Source: CAVUCH01 sp963739995 (GTDB lineage Bacteria > Acidobacteriota > Vicinamibacteria > Vicinamibacterales > JAENWD01). From it: a stretch of 64,000 bases of DNA. The DNA lies in the NCBI GenBank assembly GCA_963739995.1, contig CAVUCH010000013.1, forward strand, positions 248,001 through 312,000. Direction: 5' to 3'. Made by a program: the position numbers and the translations under genes. Positions 8,758 to 17,683 of this stretch are shown here, one piece after another (position 1 is the stretch's first letter; each line of letters starts with the position of its first letter). Below the pieces are notes generated by a model, which was not told the origin of the DNA, did not search any database, and worked only from the letters and a program-made list of their open reading frames with translations.

Positions 8758-9219
8758 ATGCGCCGAGTGATTGCAGGCCTAGTAGCCACCGTGGCACTCT
8801 CCGCCGCCACGCTCACTGCCCAGCAGGCTGCCCCCGCCCCTGCCGAGCCTCCACAGGAAACAGCGGCGGCGGACGACAACTGGAAGCCGGACGAAATCAA
8901 GAACCTCACGGTCCTGCCGAAGGAGATGCCCGTCGACGACGTGATGAAGATCATGAAGGCATGGAACACCGCACTGAACGTCCAGTGCGTGTTCTGCCAC
9001 GTTGGCGCCGTCGGCAAGCCGCTCTCGACCTACGACTTCGCATCGGACAACAAGAAGCGCAAGGAAACCTCGCGTGTCATGCTCCGGGCGGTGATCGACT
9101 CCAACGAGAAGTACAAGACAATCGGCGACGAGCCCCCCGAAATCTCGTGCGCGACGTGCCACAAGCGCTCGCGTCATGTCGACGACAAGCTCCCGGCGGA
9201 ACCCCCGGCGGAACATTGA
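8758..9219 (+). CDS. Secreted c-type cytochrome, two haem sites (reaction-centre cytochrome-like)
   Basis: The 153-residue protein begins with a signal peptide (M-R-R-V-I-A-G-L, cleavage near A-Q-Q). It has two haem-binding C-x-x-C-H motifs: C-V-F-C-H and C-A-T-C-H. The pattern V-L-P-K-E-M-P, then V-M-K-I-M, then C-x-F-C-H with a later C-x-T-C-H resembles the small secreted cytochromes related to the photosynthetic reaction-centre cytochrome subunit (CytoC_RC). These are common in Acidobacteriota. A periplasmic electron-carrier role is inferred; the partner is unknown. I chose ATG at 8758 because GAGGAG lies 8-9 bases upstream; GTG at 8728 would precede the signal peptide. Confidence 0.85.
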   Translation: MRRVIAGLVATVALSAATLTAQQAAPAPAEPPQETAAADDNWKPDEIKNLTVLPKEMPVDDVMKIMKAWNTALNVQCVFCHVGAVGKPLSTYDFASDNKKRKETSRVMLRAVIDSNEKYKTIGDEPPEISCATCHKRSRHVDDKLPAEPPAEH

Positions 9220-9302
9220 TCAGGCGGTTGGTTTGCTGTCCGGGCGGCCCCGGCCTGCAGCGCACGGGGCCGGAGAACACACCCATGTTCGAAGCCTAGT
9301 CC

Positions 9303-9965
9303 GTGGCCGGTCCGCCGTCTCACACGCTGATCGTCGAAACGGATCACGCGCCGGGCGTGCTCTCGGAAGTTGCGCGCGTGCTGGCAGAGCACCCCGCGAA
9401 CATCGTCTCGATCGAGACACTCGGTCCGATGGACGAGGGCGCAACGCTTTACCTCGAGATCGATCACGTCGAGGATTTGCCGCGTCTGCTCGGCCGCCTG
9501 GAGGGGCTCGCTGTCGTGCGGTCGGTTCACGAAGCCGAGCCGCTGATGAAGATCTACGGCAAGCGCGTGATCATCATGGGGGGCGGCGCGCAGGTGGGCC
9601 AGGTGGCGGTGGGCGCCATCAGTGAAGCCGATCGCCACAACATCCGGGGCGAGCGCATCTCGGTGGACACGATCCCGCTCGTCGGTGAGCACGAGCTGGC
9701 GGCGGCGGTACGTGCGGTCGCGCGCCTCCCGCGGGCCCGCGTGCTCGTGCTCGCCGGTGCGCTCATGGGGGGCGCGATTACGGAAGCCGTGCGAGACGTC
9801 CAAAGCCACGGCATCGTCGTCATTGCGCTGAACATGGTGGGCAGCGTCCGCGAGGCCGCGGACCTCGTCGTGACCGACCCGCTGCAGGCGGGCGTGATGG
9901 CGGTGATGGCCATCGCCGACACCGCGCAGTTCGACATCTCGAAACAGCGGCGCCGACGGTCCTGA
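9303..9965 (+). CDS. ACT domain protein with C-terminal DUF5612-like domain
   Basis: The N-terminal 75 residues form an ACT domain (H-T-L-I-V-E-T-D-H-A-P-G-V-L-S-E-V-A-R), the small-molecule-sensing fold of amino-acid metabolism. The remainder, starting about residue 80 with K-R-V-I-I-M-G-G-G-A-Q-V-G, has a Rossmann-like run and a repeated G-x-V-x-x-A-L-N-M-V-G-S pattern. This resembles DUF5612, which is best known next to ACT domains in archaeal proteins. Its ligand and output are unknown. The start is GTG at 9303 without a clear ribosome-binding site. It follows the cytochrome gene by 83 bp. Confidence 0.7.
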   Translation: MAGPPSHTLIVETDHAPGVLSEVARVLAEHPANIVSIETLGPMDEGATLYLEIDHVEDLPRLLGRLEGLAVVRSVHEAEPLMKIYGKRVIIMGGGAQVGQVAVGAISEADRHNIRGERISVDTIPLVGEHELAAAVRAVARLPRARVLVLAGALMGGAITEAVRDVQSHGIVVIALNMVGSVREAADLVVTDPLQAGVMAVMAIADTAQFDISKQRRRRS

Positions 9966-9995
9966 ACGCGCGCCGGCAGTCGCTGACGACACCGA

Positions 9996-10898
9996 TCACT
10001 TCGAAGGCTCTTCGCGGTGCCTGGTCAGGAATCCCGTCAGCAGCTCGTTGAAGCGCGCGGTCTGCTGGGCGTGCACCGCGTGGGATGCACCGGGGACCGT
10101 CACCGCCTCGACTGACGGTAGACATTCCGCCAGCCGGTCGTCTATCGCTTTGAAGAACGAGCGGCTCGATCCGCCCGTCAGCAGCAGCACTGGCGCCCTT
10201 ACCGCCCGCGCATCGTCGCAGGTGAACGGGGGATCACCCGGAGGCGCCTGCGCCTCACGCCGCAACTCCGCCAGGTTGTCCGTGATCATCTCGCGGGTGG
10301 AAGTGGGCATCAGCTGGTACGCGCCGGCGCCGAAGACCGCGTCGACGAACGCGCGAAGTGCCGTGTCCCGGTCGCCTCGCGCGAGGAGGCTCCGCGCATT
10401 CTGAAGCGCGGCGGCAGCCTCATCGGCCGCCAGCGAACCCGGCGGCAGCAGGCTGAGCATCGCGGGCTCGGTCAATACCAGCGTCCGAATCAGGGCGGGC
10501 CGATCGCGGGCCGCGAGCAGCGCGACCACACCTCCGTACGAGGACGCGACGATGTGGACCGCGCCGGCGTGCAGCGATTCGATGAAGGACGCCAGGTCGG
10601 CGGCGTGCAGTGCCGACGTGTATGCCTCGCCTTCAGCGGGTGGGGCGTTCGGGTGGTGAAAGCGCCGGCTATACGCCACCGCACGGAACGACGCCCCGGC
10701 GACGGGAGCCATCTGGTAGCCCCACGTCCGCAGATCCGCGCCGCTGCCGTGGACGAACACGACCGGAGTCCCGCTTCCCTGCTCGACCCAGGCGAGCTCG
10801 GTGCCCTCGACGGTCACCCGTTTGAGATTCCCAGGACCCGCCGCAACAGCGGCCACTCCGGCCGCAACGGCCGCTATCACCCACGCGCACCGCTTCAT
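9996..10898 (-). CDS. Alpha/beta hydrolase, probably exported
   Basis: A standard alpha/beta-hydrolase fold. It has the oxyanion segment F-V-H-G-S-G, the nucleophile elbow A-S-S-Y-G-G (catalytic Ser), an acidic residue in the region after L-L-L-T-G, and the catalytic His in G-A-S-H-A-V-H. From ATG 10898 the protein starts M-K-R-C-A-W-V followed by an Ala/Val-rich segment, read as a signal peptide or anchor. In-frame ATG codons at 10928 and 10964 would put that segment internally. Substrate unknown; esterase or haloperoxidase-like activity are both possible. It converges with the ACT-domain gene. Confidence 0.78.
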   Translation of the reverse strand: MKRCAWVIAAVAAGVAAVAAGPGNLKRVTVEGTELAWVEQGSGTPVVFVHGSGADLRTWGYQMAPVAGASFRAVAYSRRFHHPNAPPAEGEAYTSALHAADLASFIESLHAGAVHIVASSYGGVVALLAARDRPALIRTLVLTEPAMLSLLPPGSLAADEAAAALQNARSLLARGDRDTALRAFVDAVFGAGAYQLMPTSTREMITDNLAELRREAQAPPGDPPFTCDDARAVRAPVLLLTGGSSRSFFKAIDDRLAECLPSVEAVTVPGASHAVHAQQTARFNELLTGFLTRHREEPSK

Positions 10899-11110
10899 GG
10901 TGCCTGGCGCCACGATCACCCCCTGCATGCCCGCATTGTCCGGGGCGCGGGCGCGACGCTGCATACCGCCCCCCCCGGCATAACACCCCCCAAATACTAA
11001 GGTCTGCCGGGTTCATTCTCCGCGGTTCGCCCCTGTTCCCGCGAGCAGACTTCGTTGAGCACTGCTGCTGCCTGCATCGGGTCAGCACGGGCCTCCCGGA
11101 GGCCGACTGT

Positions 11111-11140
11111 TTGACGCCTCTCCACTCGAGCCGATAGCAT
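11111..11140 (+). promoter_or_regulatory. Sigma-70-type promoter upstream of glgP
   Basis: TTGACG (11111-11116) and TAGCAT (11135-11140) are spaced by 18 bp and lie 26 bp before the glucan phosphorylase ATG. GGAG at 11153-11156 serves as ribosome-binding site. Prediction by eye. Confidence 0.5.
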
Positions 11141-11166
11141 GACGTCTCCCTTGGAGCACTGAATTC

Positions 11167-13308
11167 ATGGAACGCTACGCTGGTTTGCCCCCGTTGCCCC
11201 CCCGCATCGAACGACTTCCCGAACTTGCATTGGACCTCTGGTGGAGTTGGCACGACGACGCCCGCGAGGTGTTTCGCAACCTGGATTACCCGCTGTGGCG
11301 GGCCACCGCGCACAATCCTGTCCGAATGCTCTGGATGATCCCGCGTGCGACGCTCGAGCGCGCTGCACAGGATCCGGTGTGGCTGCAGCAGTACGATCGC
11401 GCGCTGGCGAGGCTGGACGACGCGCGGGCGGCGCGCTTCACCTGGTGCACCGAGCAGGTACCCGATCTGAACGGCCAGTCGATCGCCTACTTCTCGGCGG
11501 AGTTCGCACTGCACCAGTCGCTGCCCATCTACGCCGGCGGTCTGGGTGTCCTCGCCGGCGATCACTGCAAGGAGGCCAGCGACCTCGGTGTGCCGCTGAT
11601 CGGCGTCGGATTCATGTACCCGCAGGGCTACTTCCACCAGCACATCACCGCCGATGGGTGGCAGGAAGAGGGGTACGAGAAACTGAACTGGGCGGACGCT
11701 CCCATCGAGGCCGCCGTGACGCCGACGCGCGAGCCGGCGGTCACCGCCGTGCCTCTCGGCGATCGCACCGTCCTCGTGGCCGTCTGGCGCGTCCGCCTCG
11801 GCCGGGTCGCCCTGTACCTCCTCGACACCGACCTCGAGGAGAACGCGCCGTGGGATCGCTCCCTGTCCGCCCGGCTCTATGGCGGGGATCGCGAAACGCG
11901 GGTGCAGCAGGAGATCATCCTCGGCATCGGCGGCGTCCGTGTGCTCCGAAGCCTTGGCTGGCATCCGACCGTCTGGCATCTGAACGAAGGCCACGCCGGA
12001 TTCGTGGTGCTGCAGCGCATCCGTGAGTTCGTGGATCAGGGGCTGTCGTTCGACGCGGCGCTGGAGGAAGTGCGGCGGACGACGGTGTTCACCACTCACA
12101 CGCCGGTGCCCGCGGGCCACGATGCGTTCAACTTCCAGCTCGTGGAGAAGCACCTTGCGGGCGCGTGGGGATCGCTCGGCACCTATCGACCCCAGTTCCT
12201 GGCGCTCGGCGAATACGACAACGGGAGCGGCCCCCAGTTCAACATGACGGCGCTCGCCCTGCGCGCGTCCGCGTCGGTCAATGCCGTGAGCCAGCTGCAC
12301 GGCGAGGTCACCCGCGAGATGTGGGTGCCCATCTGGCCGGGCACCCGGGTGGACGACGCGCCAGTCAAGGCGGTCACCAACGGCGTCCACGTGCCGACAT
12401 GGGTCTCGCACGACATGTCCGAGCTCTTCGGGCGGTACCTCGGCGAGGACTGGATCGACAGGCACGACGATCCCGGGTTGTGGGACGCGATTCACGACAT
12501 CCCGGACGACGAGCTCTGGGCTGTCCGATCGGCGCTCCGCAACTACTTGTTCTCCTTCATCCGTCAGCGGGCGCGAGCGCTCTGGGCCAACGAACGCGTG
12601 AGCCCCGCGCGGGTGCTCGCGGCCGGTCCGCTGCTCGATTCCGACGCGCTGACCATCGGTTTCGCCCGGCGGTTCACCGGCTACAAGCGGCCCGACCTGA
12701 TCTTCAGGGACCCGGAGCGCCTCGCGCGTATCCTCAACATGCCGGGGCGCCCCGTTCAGATCGTGTTTGCGGGGAAATCGCACCCGGCGGACGATACGGG
12801 CAAGCACCGGCTCCAGGGCGTCTATCGCCATGCGCTCGATCCTGCCTTCGCCGGCCGCGTCGCAATCGTCGAGGACTACGACCTGCACGTCGCGCACTTT
12901 CTCGTCCAGGGCTGCGACGTGTGGCTGAACAACCCCCGCAAGCCACTCGAGGCCAGCGGCACGAGCGGCATGAAGGCGTCGGTCAACGGCGTGCCGCATC
13001 TCAGCATCGGCGATGGCTGGTGGGCCGAGGGATACAGTGGCGCCAACGGGTGGCTCATCGATGGGGGCGGAAGCGGCGATGAGGGCGCGGTGGACGACGC
13101 TGATGCCGCCTCACTCTACCGGCTGCTGGAAGAGGAGATCGTGCCCGCATTCCATGACCGGGGCCCCCACGGGGTGCCGCACCGCTGGTTGAAGGTGGTG
13201 AAGGAAGCGATCCGCACAGTCGCCCCTCGATTCAGCACGAGACGCATGGTCAAGGAGTACGTCCAGCGGATGTACGTGCCCGCAGCCCGGCAGCAGATGC
13301 TGCGCTAG
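11167..13308 (+). CDS. glgP: Alpha-glucan phosphorylase (short form)
   Basis: The 713-residue protein matches the short alpha-glucan phosphorylases. It removes glucose from alpha-1,4-glucans (glycogen, maltodextrins) with phosphate to give glucose-1-phosphate. Visible landmarks are Y-F-S-A-E-F near the N-terminus, the G-G-L-G-V-L-A-G-D segment, F-T-T-H-T-P-V-P-A-G-H, F-A-R-R-F-T-G-Y-K-R, and the pyridoxal-phosphate box E-A-S-G-T-S-G-M-K, with the cofactor lysine at K603. The ATG at 11167 has GGAG upstream. No other glycogen gene is next to it. Confidence 0.95.
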   Translation: MERYAGLPPLPPRIERLPELALDLWWSWHDDAREVFRNLDYPLWRATAHNPVRMLWMIPRATLERAAQDPVWLQQYDRALARLDDARAARFTWCTEQVPDLNGQSIAYFSAEFALHQSLPIYAGGLGVLAGDHCKEASDLGVPLIGVGFMYPQGYFHQHITADGWQEEGYEKLNWADAPIEAAVTPTREPAVTAVPLGDRTVLVAVWRVRLGRVALYLLDTDLEENAPWDRSLSARLYGGDRETRVQQEIILGIGGVRVLRSLGWHPTVWHLNEGHAGFVVLQRIREFVDQGLSFDAALEEVRRTTVFTTHTPVPAGHDAFNFQLVEKHLAGAWGSLGTYRPQFLALGEYDNGSGPQFNMTALALRASASVNAVSQLHGEVTREMWVPIWPGTRVDDAPVKAVTNGVHVPTWVSHDMSELFGRYLGEDWIDRHDDPGLWDAIHDIPDDELWAVRSALRNYLFSFIRQRARALWANERVSPARVLAAGPLLDSDALTIGFARRFTGYKRPDLIFRDPERLARILNMPGRPVQIVFAGKSHPADDTGKHRLQGVYRHALDPAFAGRVAIVEDYDLHVAHFLVQGCDVWLNNPRKPLEASGTSGMKASVNGVPHLSIGDGWWAEGYSGANGWLIDGGGSGDEGAVDDADAASLYRLLEEEIVPAFHDRGPHGVPHRWLKVVKEAIRTVAPRFSTRRMVKEYVQRMYVPAARQQMLR

Positions 13309-13332
13309 TAACGGCGCGCTACAATCGATCTC

Positions 13333-13791
13333 ATGTCACGCAAGACCGCCGAGAAGCTACGATGCGCCCTGTGCGGCGCCAAGGAAGTGTCCGAGCCGCG
13401 CGGGGAGGAGAAATACTGCCGGGACTGCTGGGACAAGAAAATCGCGGTCGAGGAAATCGTCGCCCGCGAGTTCGCGCTGAAGCGCTACATCCGCGCGCAC
13501 ACCGCCGAGAAGTACCTCATCTACCACTCGACCATCAAACGCCCGTGCGGGCAACTGCTGGTCGTGGACGACGGCTTCGACCTGTTCCTCTCGCTGATCC
13601 TCTTCCCCACCTTCAGCTGGGACGATGCCGCGTACCATCTGGATGGCGATCCCGACGGTCGGACCTTCGCCGAAATTCTGGTCGACGTCGTCGCGACCGA
13701 AGTCATCGAGCCCTGGGGCGGCGGCAAGTGGCACCTGGAGATCTTCCGCTCGATCAACGCGGAGCCGGAGGACTGGAACGGGGAGATGTGA
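13333..13791 (+). CDS. Unknown protein with an N-terminal zinc-ribbon-like motif
   Basis: 152 residues. The N-terminus has C-A-L-C and later C-R-D-C, two C-x-x-C knuckles about 20 residues apart that could bind zinc. The middle has Y-L-I-Y-H-S-T-I-K-R and L-V-V-D-D-G-F-D-L-F-L-S. No family is recognised. A TACAAT box ends seven bases before the ATG, so the transcript may have almost no leader. A perfect 14-bp hairpin starts directly after the stop. Confidence 0.65.
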   Translation: MSRKTAEKLRCALCGAKEVSEPRGEEKYCRDCWDKKIAVEEIVAREFALKRYIRAHTAEKYLIYHSTIKRPCGQLLVVDDGFDLFLSLILFPTFSWDDAAYHLDGDPDGRTFAEILVDVVATEVIEPWGGGKWHLEIFRSINAEPEDWNGEM

Positions 13792-13824
13792 GGCGGCTGC
13801 GGCCGACTGGCGGCCGCAGCCGCC
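13792..13824 (+). terminator. GC-rich perfect hairpin after the 13.3-kb gene
   Basis: A 14-base arm at 13792-13805 pairs exactly with 13811-13824 around a five-base loop (actgg). It begins on the first base after the TGA. No T run follows, so intrinsic termination is uncertain; it may protect the mRNA end or serve both converging genes. Confidence 0.6.
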
Positions 13825-13826
13825 GT

Positions 13827-13930
13827 GTAATGCACAATGCAGAATGTAAAATGTAAAATCTTTGGGCAATCGGCGAGCTGCCCATCTGGCCTTTTACATT
13901 TTGCATTGTGCATTTTGCATTTTGCATTCT
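13827..13930. repeat. AT-rich word repeat in inverted arms (aaaatgca/tgcatttt)
   Basis: The left arm (about 13827-13860) repeats aatgcacaatgcagaatgtaaaatg. The right arm (about 13891-13930) is its near inverse complement, with tgcattttgcattttgcatt. The two arms flank a 30-bp core. It sits between converging genes and is far more AT-rich than the surroundings. The same architecture with other words occurs at 24643-24730 and 38957-39077. Confidence 0.7.
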
Positions 13931-13937
13931 TGCCCCG

Positions 13938-16040
13938 TCACGCTCCCCTGACTCTGAACGCCACCTGTCGCGTTACTGTCGCCGGCTTCCCAGCGCGGGA
14001 CGTGGCGTCTACCTTCAGCACGTAGAGTCCCGGCGCGAACCCCGCCAGCGGGATCTTGGCGGTCACGCCGTAGCCGCCTGACTTGCCCTGCAGTTCGGAG
14101 CTGTTCCGTTCCTCGGCCGTGTTGAACACCACGCGCCCGTCATCGGTGAGCACCGTTGTCGTGATGTCGACCTTGTGCGGCGGTTGCGCTTCGTTGTCGT
14201 AGATTTCGGCGAACGTCTGCAGCGTGTCGGCCGCACGGAATTCGCGTGAGGCGGTGGGCGGCAGCGGCAGAACGGTGCGCAGCTCCTCGTCCGCCTTCGC
14301 GGTCATGACGCTCTGGGCCTCGCCCGACGCGATGACGATGCCGCTCATCGCGAGCGGCCCCTTGGTGAAGTCCGGCACGTCGAGGTCGTAGGTGACCGAA
14401 CCCACACGCCCGCCTCCAGTCTCGCGAGCAGCCATCCGGAGCTGATAACGGCCGGGCGGCAGCTTCAGGCGTGACTGCATGCGGATGCCGGTCTCGGCGA
14501 CGCGTGCCCGGGTATCGGGCTTGAGGCCCATGTTCACGACGTCGCGCGCGCCGTCCCGCAGCTTTGCGCCCGAGTCGAGGGCGATGACCGACATCTCGAG
14601 GTCGTTGACGAACTTCCCGTCCTTCTCCTGGAACACCAGGTCCCTGCCTTCGGCCTCGATGCTGACGGCCACCGAGGCATTCGGTGCGGCGCCCCTGAAG
14701 GGCGCGGCGAACGCGCGCAGCGTGAGCGCCGGCAGCGGCAGCGGACTGTCGAGCGCCCGCCGCAGTTCCGGAGACGTCTTCTCGTTCGGCGACTGGCTCG
14801 CCTGCGCTGGCGCCTTGCCTCGAGGGGCCGTGTAGCCCTTGCGCGTCCGGACCTCCACGCCTTCCCGGCGGACCTTCACCTCGATCCTGCGGAATCGCCC
14901 GTCGCGCTTGTCGTTCTTCGGGTAGAAACCGAGGACGTAGTACGAGCTGTTGTCGGCGACCACCCGCTCCCAGGCCCTGGTGAAATCGTTGCTGTTGACA
15001 GCGGCGTAGCCGCCCGTGTCCTCGGAAAGGCTGCGCAGGCTCATCTGCGAAATTCTCAGTTCGTCCTGGAACGACTGCAGGCTCAGGTTGCTCTGCGGAT
15101 CGGCTGGAAAGCCGCCGGCTGCCTCGATCGACTCGTCCGCGAGCGAGGTGAGGCCGCGCGGATCGATTCCGTAGATGCTTACGTTGGCCCGTGTCGCCGA
15201 CGCGATGACATTCCGCATGGAATCCTGGATCGTGGTGGACTCGCGATTGTTGAAGTCGTAGATGTCGTAATCGATGCCCTCGCTCAGGTACACGATGGCC
15301 TTCCGCCGCCCGTGAATCCCGTCGACGTAATCGCTGATGTTCCTGAGCGCGTCGAGCGAGGCCCGGGCGTCGTGGCCGCGTTCGAGATCGAGTGGATCGT
15401 TGATGCGGCTCCCCTGCCCGGGGGTGCTCCGCTGGCGCTGGTACTGGTCGAGGCGCTCGAGGGTGGTCGAACGCAGCTTCCGGCCAAGAAAGCGGTCCAC
15501 GCTGGCCCCGAGCAACCGCTTGTTGCTGGTGAACTCCTGTCCTGCCTCGCCGCGGCCGCTCGTGTAGACAACGGCGGCGACATCGTTCGCGCCCATTGCC
15601 TGGTCGACGAACTGCCGCGCCGCCCGCCGGACGAGCGCGCTGCGAGAGGCGGCCGTCTGCAGGTCGTCGAGCACGAGGACGTACACGCGGCCCTCGAACG
15701 GGGTCGCGTTCGACGCCACGTCCGGCTCGATGGGATTGCGCGTGAACAGCGGCCGCTCGGCGCGTTCAATGGGGATGTTGACGAGGCTGAAGTTGGAGAC
15801 GTCCTGCGGAACGCCTTCCTCCAGAACCTGGAAGTCGTCGCGCGCGAGGTCGTTGACGAAGCGGCCCTGGCTATCGAACACCGCGGCGTCGACCTCGACG
15901 TAGTTGATCTCGACGCGGAAGGTCACAGCCGGCTGGTCGGCCGTGGGTCGATTCGATGCGGGCTGCTGCGCAGCCGGGCGGGCAGCCACGGCGGCAAGCA
16001 GACAGATCCCCAGCAGCAGTTGTGTGCGAATACGTGGCAT
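13938..16040 (-). CDS. VWA domain protein (acidobacterial VWFA-related type), secreted
   Basis: A 700-residue protein beginning with a signal peptide (P-R-I-R-T-Q-L-L-L-G, cleavage near A-A-Q-Q). Residues up to about 100 hold the V-E-V-D-A-A-V-F-D-S-Q-G-R-F-V segment that precedes the VWA fold in this family. The VWA domain follows with L-V-L-D-D-L-Q-T-A in place of a full D-x-S-x-S metal site, and S-E-G-I-D-Y later. The C-terminal third is beta-rich. The architecture matches the acidobacterial VWFA-related family (TIGR03436 type), whose function is unknown. I chose ATG at 16040 because GGAG lies just upstream; an in-frame start at 16082 adds 14 residues before the signal peptide. Confidence 0.88.
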   Translation of the reverse strand: MPRIRTQLLLGICLLAAVAARPAAQQPASNRPTADQPAVTFRVEINYVEVDAAVFDSQGRFVNDLARDDFQVLEEGVPQDVSNFSLVNIPIERAERPLFTRNPIEPDVASNATPFEGRVYVLVLDDLQTAASRSALVRRAARQFVDQAMGANDVAAVVYTSGRGEAGQEFTSNKRLLGASVDRFLGRKLRSTTLERLDQYQRQRSTPGQGSRINDPLDLERGHDARASLDALRNISDYVDGIHGRRKAIVYLSEGIDYDIYDFNNRESTTIQDSMRNVIASATRANVSIYGIDPRGLTSLADESIEAAGGFPADPQSNLSLQSFQDELRISQMSLRSLSEDTGGYAAVNSNDFTRAWERVVADNSSYYVLGFYPKNDKRDGRFRRIEVKVRREGVEVRTRKGYTAPRGKAPAQASQSPNEKTSPELRRALDSPLPLPALTLRAFAAPFRGAAPNASVAVSIEAEGRDLVFQEKDGKFVNDLEMSVIALDSGAKLRDGARDVVNMGLKPDTRARVAETGIRMQSRLKLPPGRYQLRMAARETGGGRVGSVTYDLDVPDFTKGPLAMSGIVIASGEAQSVMTAKADEELRTVLPLPPTASREFRAADTLQTFAEIYDNEAQPPHKVDITTTVLTDDGRVVFNTAEERNSSELQGKSGGYGVTAKIPLAGFAPGLYVLKVDATSRAGKPATVTRQVAFRVRGA

Positions 16041-16414
16041 GGCGCTCCGATTATCACCCTTTATGACGCCGAGCGGCCGCAACCGGGCGGGTAGGCCCTC
16101 GTCGCGCCTGTTCTATGGACGCACCGCCCGCACCGAAATGAGATCGGGAGGTGTTTCTCATCTTGGTGAGAATGAGATCGGGAGGTGTTTCCGGCCGGCC
16201 GACAGGATGAGACTGGCCTGAGAAACACCTCCCGATCTCATTCTCATGAATTTGAGAAACACCTCCCGATCACAAATCGGCCGATGTCGCCGGGGTGATC
16301 GAAAAACTGAACACGGCCGACCGAAAGTGAGAGCAGGCGCGTCTAACGAGCACGGGCAACTCGACTGCGCTCCCGAGCGCCGGGGACCTTTTCTGCCTCC
16401 GCTATACTGACAGC
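16041..16414. other. Divergent intergenic region with repeat cluster
   Basis: 374 bp between the divergent VWA and M24 peptidase genes. It contains the four-copy inverted repeat cluster described separately (16142-16273) and a TATACT box (16403-16408) six bases before the peptidase ATG. No gene is supported. Confidence 0.6.
16142..16273. repeat. Four-copy palindromic repeat cluster (gatcgggaggtgtttctc)
   Basis: An 18-base word occurs twice forward (from 16142 and from 16176) and twice inverted (about 16220-16237 and 16254-16271). The inner pair extends to a perfect 24-bp inverted repeat (16167-16190 with 16223-16246) around a 32-bp centre. The words are flanked by gagaatga/tcattctc. There is no transposase and no coding frame. 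Confidence 0.85.
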
Positions 16415-17596
16415 ATGCACCTCGACATCGCCGCCGTACAGTCCGCGCTGGCCATCGACGGCCTCGACGGCTGGCTCCTGTACGATTTCCACGGCTCCAA
16501 TCCGGTGGCCGCAGCCCTGGCCGGCCTCGCTGGCACCGGGACGCTGACCACCCGCCGCTGGTACTGCATGATTCCCGCCCAGGGACAGCCCCGGAAGCTG
16601 GTGCACGCGATCGAATCGCACAACCTCGACAAGCTGCCAGGTGAAAAGCTGGTCTACGCGGGTCGCGAGGCACTCTCCGCCGGACTGGACACCTTGCTCA
16701 GCGGCACACGCCGGCTGGCGATGGAATACTCGCCGCTCGGTGCCATTCCCTACGTCGCGCGCGTGGACGCTGGCACAATCGAGAGCATCCGCGATCGGGG
16801 CGTCGACGTGGTGTCGTCAGGCGATCTCGTGCAGCGGTTCGAAGCCTGCTGGGATGCCGACGCGGTGGCGACCCATCAAGCGGCCTCCGAGCGCCTCTAT
16901 CGCATCAAGGATCGCGCGTTCGGTGCATTGGCCGAGCGACTTCGCACAGGCACTCCCACCACCGAGTACGAGATCCAGCAGTTGATGGCCGGCTGGATCC
17001 GCGAGGAGGGCATGCTCAGCGACTCGGCGCCCGTCGTTGCCGTAGGCGCGCATGCGGGCGACCCCCACTATCAGGCGGGCCCTGACGGCAGCGCCGCCAT
17101 AGGACGCGACGCGCTGGTCCTGCTGGACCTGTGGGCGAAGCTCGCGAAGCCGGGCGCGGTGTATGCAGACATCACGTGGGTGGGGTTCACCGGGTCGCGA
17201 GTGCCCGACGAGCAGGCGGCTGCCTTTGCCGCGGTTGCGAGCGCACGCGACACGGCAGTCAGAACGGTCCAGGAGGCCGCGGCGGCTGGCACCGATCTCC
17301 GCGGATGGCAAGTGGATCGGGCGGCCCGCACGGTGCTGCAGAAGGCGGGGTATGGCGATCGGATCCTGCACCGCACCGGGCACAGTCTCGGGGAAGCGGT
17401 GCACGGCAACGGCGTCCATATGGACGACTACGAAACACACGACGATCGCAAGCTGCTTCCGGGCAGCGGATTCACAATCGAGCCCGGCCTCTACTTCGAG
17501 CAGTTCGGCGTTCGAACGGAAATCAACATGGTGTACGGCAGCGGGTCGGCCACGGTGACCGGTCCCGCCCAGTCAGCAATCGTCGCATTGTTCTAA
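16415..17596 (+). CDS. M24 family metallopeptidase (Xaa-Pro aminopeptidase-like)
   Basis: 393 residues with a creatinase-like N-terminal domain and the pita-bread catalytic domain. The metal ligands are visible: Asp in V-L-L-D-L-W, Asp in Y-A-D-I-T-W, His in R-T-G-H-S-L-G, Glu in F-T-I-E-P-G, and Glu in V-R-T-E-I-N-M. The first Asp motif lacks the usual D-x-G form but keeps the acid. The family removes N-terminal residues, often before proline. A TATACT box ends six bases before the ATG, which hints at a nearly leaderless transcript. Confidence 0.87.
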   Translation: MHLDIAAVQSALAIDGLDGWLLYDFHGSNPVAAALAGLAGTGTLTTRRWYCMIPAQGQPRKLVHAIESHNLDKLPGEKLVYAGREALSAGLDTLLSGTRRLAMEYSPLGAIPYVARVDAGTIESIRDRGVDVVSSGDLVQRFEACWDADAVATHQAASERLYRIKDRAFGALAERLRTGTPTTEYEIQQLMAGWIREEGMLSDSAPVVAVGAHAGDPHYQAGPDGSAAIGRDALVLLDLWAKLAKPGAVYADITWVGFTGSRVPDEQAAAFAAVASARDTAVRTVQEAAAAGTDLRGWQVDRAARTVLQKAGYGDRILHRTGHSLGEAVHGNGVHMDDYETHDDRKLLPGSGFTIEPGLYFEQFGVRTEINMVYGSGSATVTGPAQSAIVALF

Positions 17597-17683
17597 GCGC
17601 GCCGCCGTTCGAGGGAAGCCGGCGAGCTCGCGGGTTGTGAAGGGGAAGGGCGCAGGGGCTGCGCCCGGAGGAAGGTATCAGCA

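Noticed and set aside
7373..8797. Long minus-strand open frame of 474 codons
   Set aside because: It overlaps the tRNA-Leu, the unknown gene at 8108 and the cytochrome start. Its composition is Arg/Ser-rich shadow sequence with no family motif.
10669..12999. Minus-strand frame of 776 codons opposite glgP
   Set aside because: Antisense to an unmistakable glucan phosphorylase. It reads like the His/Arg/Val-rich complement typical of high-GC genes.
16142..16273. CRISPR-like array
   Set aside because: Only four copies, in both orientations, with unequal and partly palindromic spacers, and no cas gene nearby.
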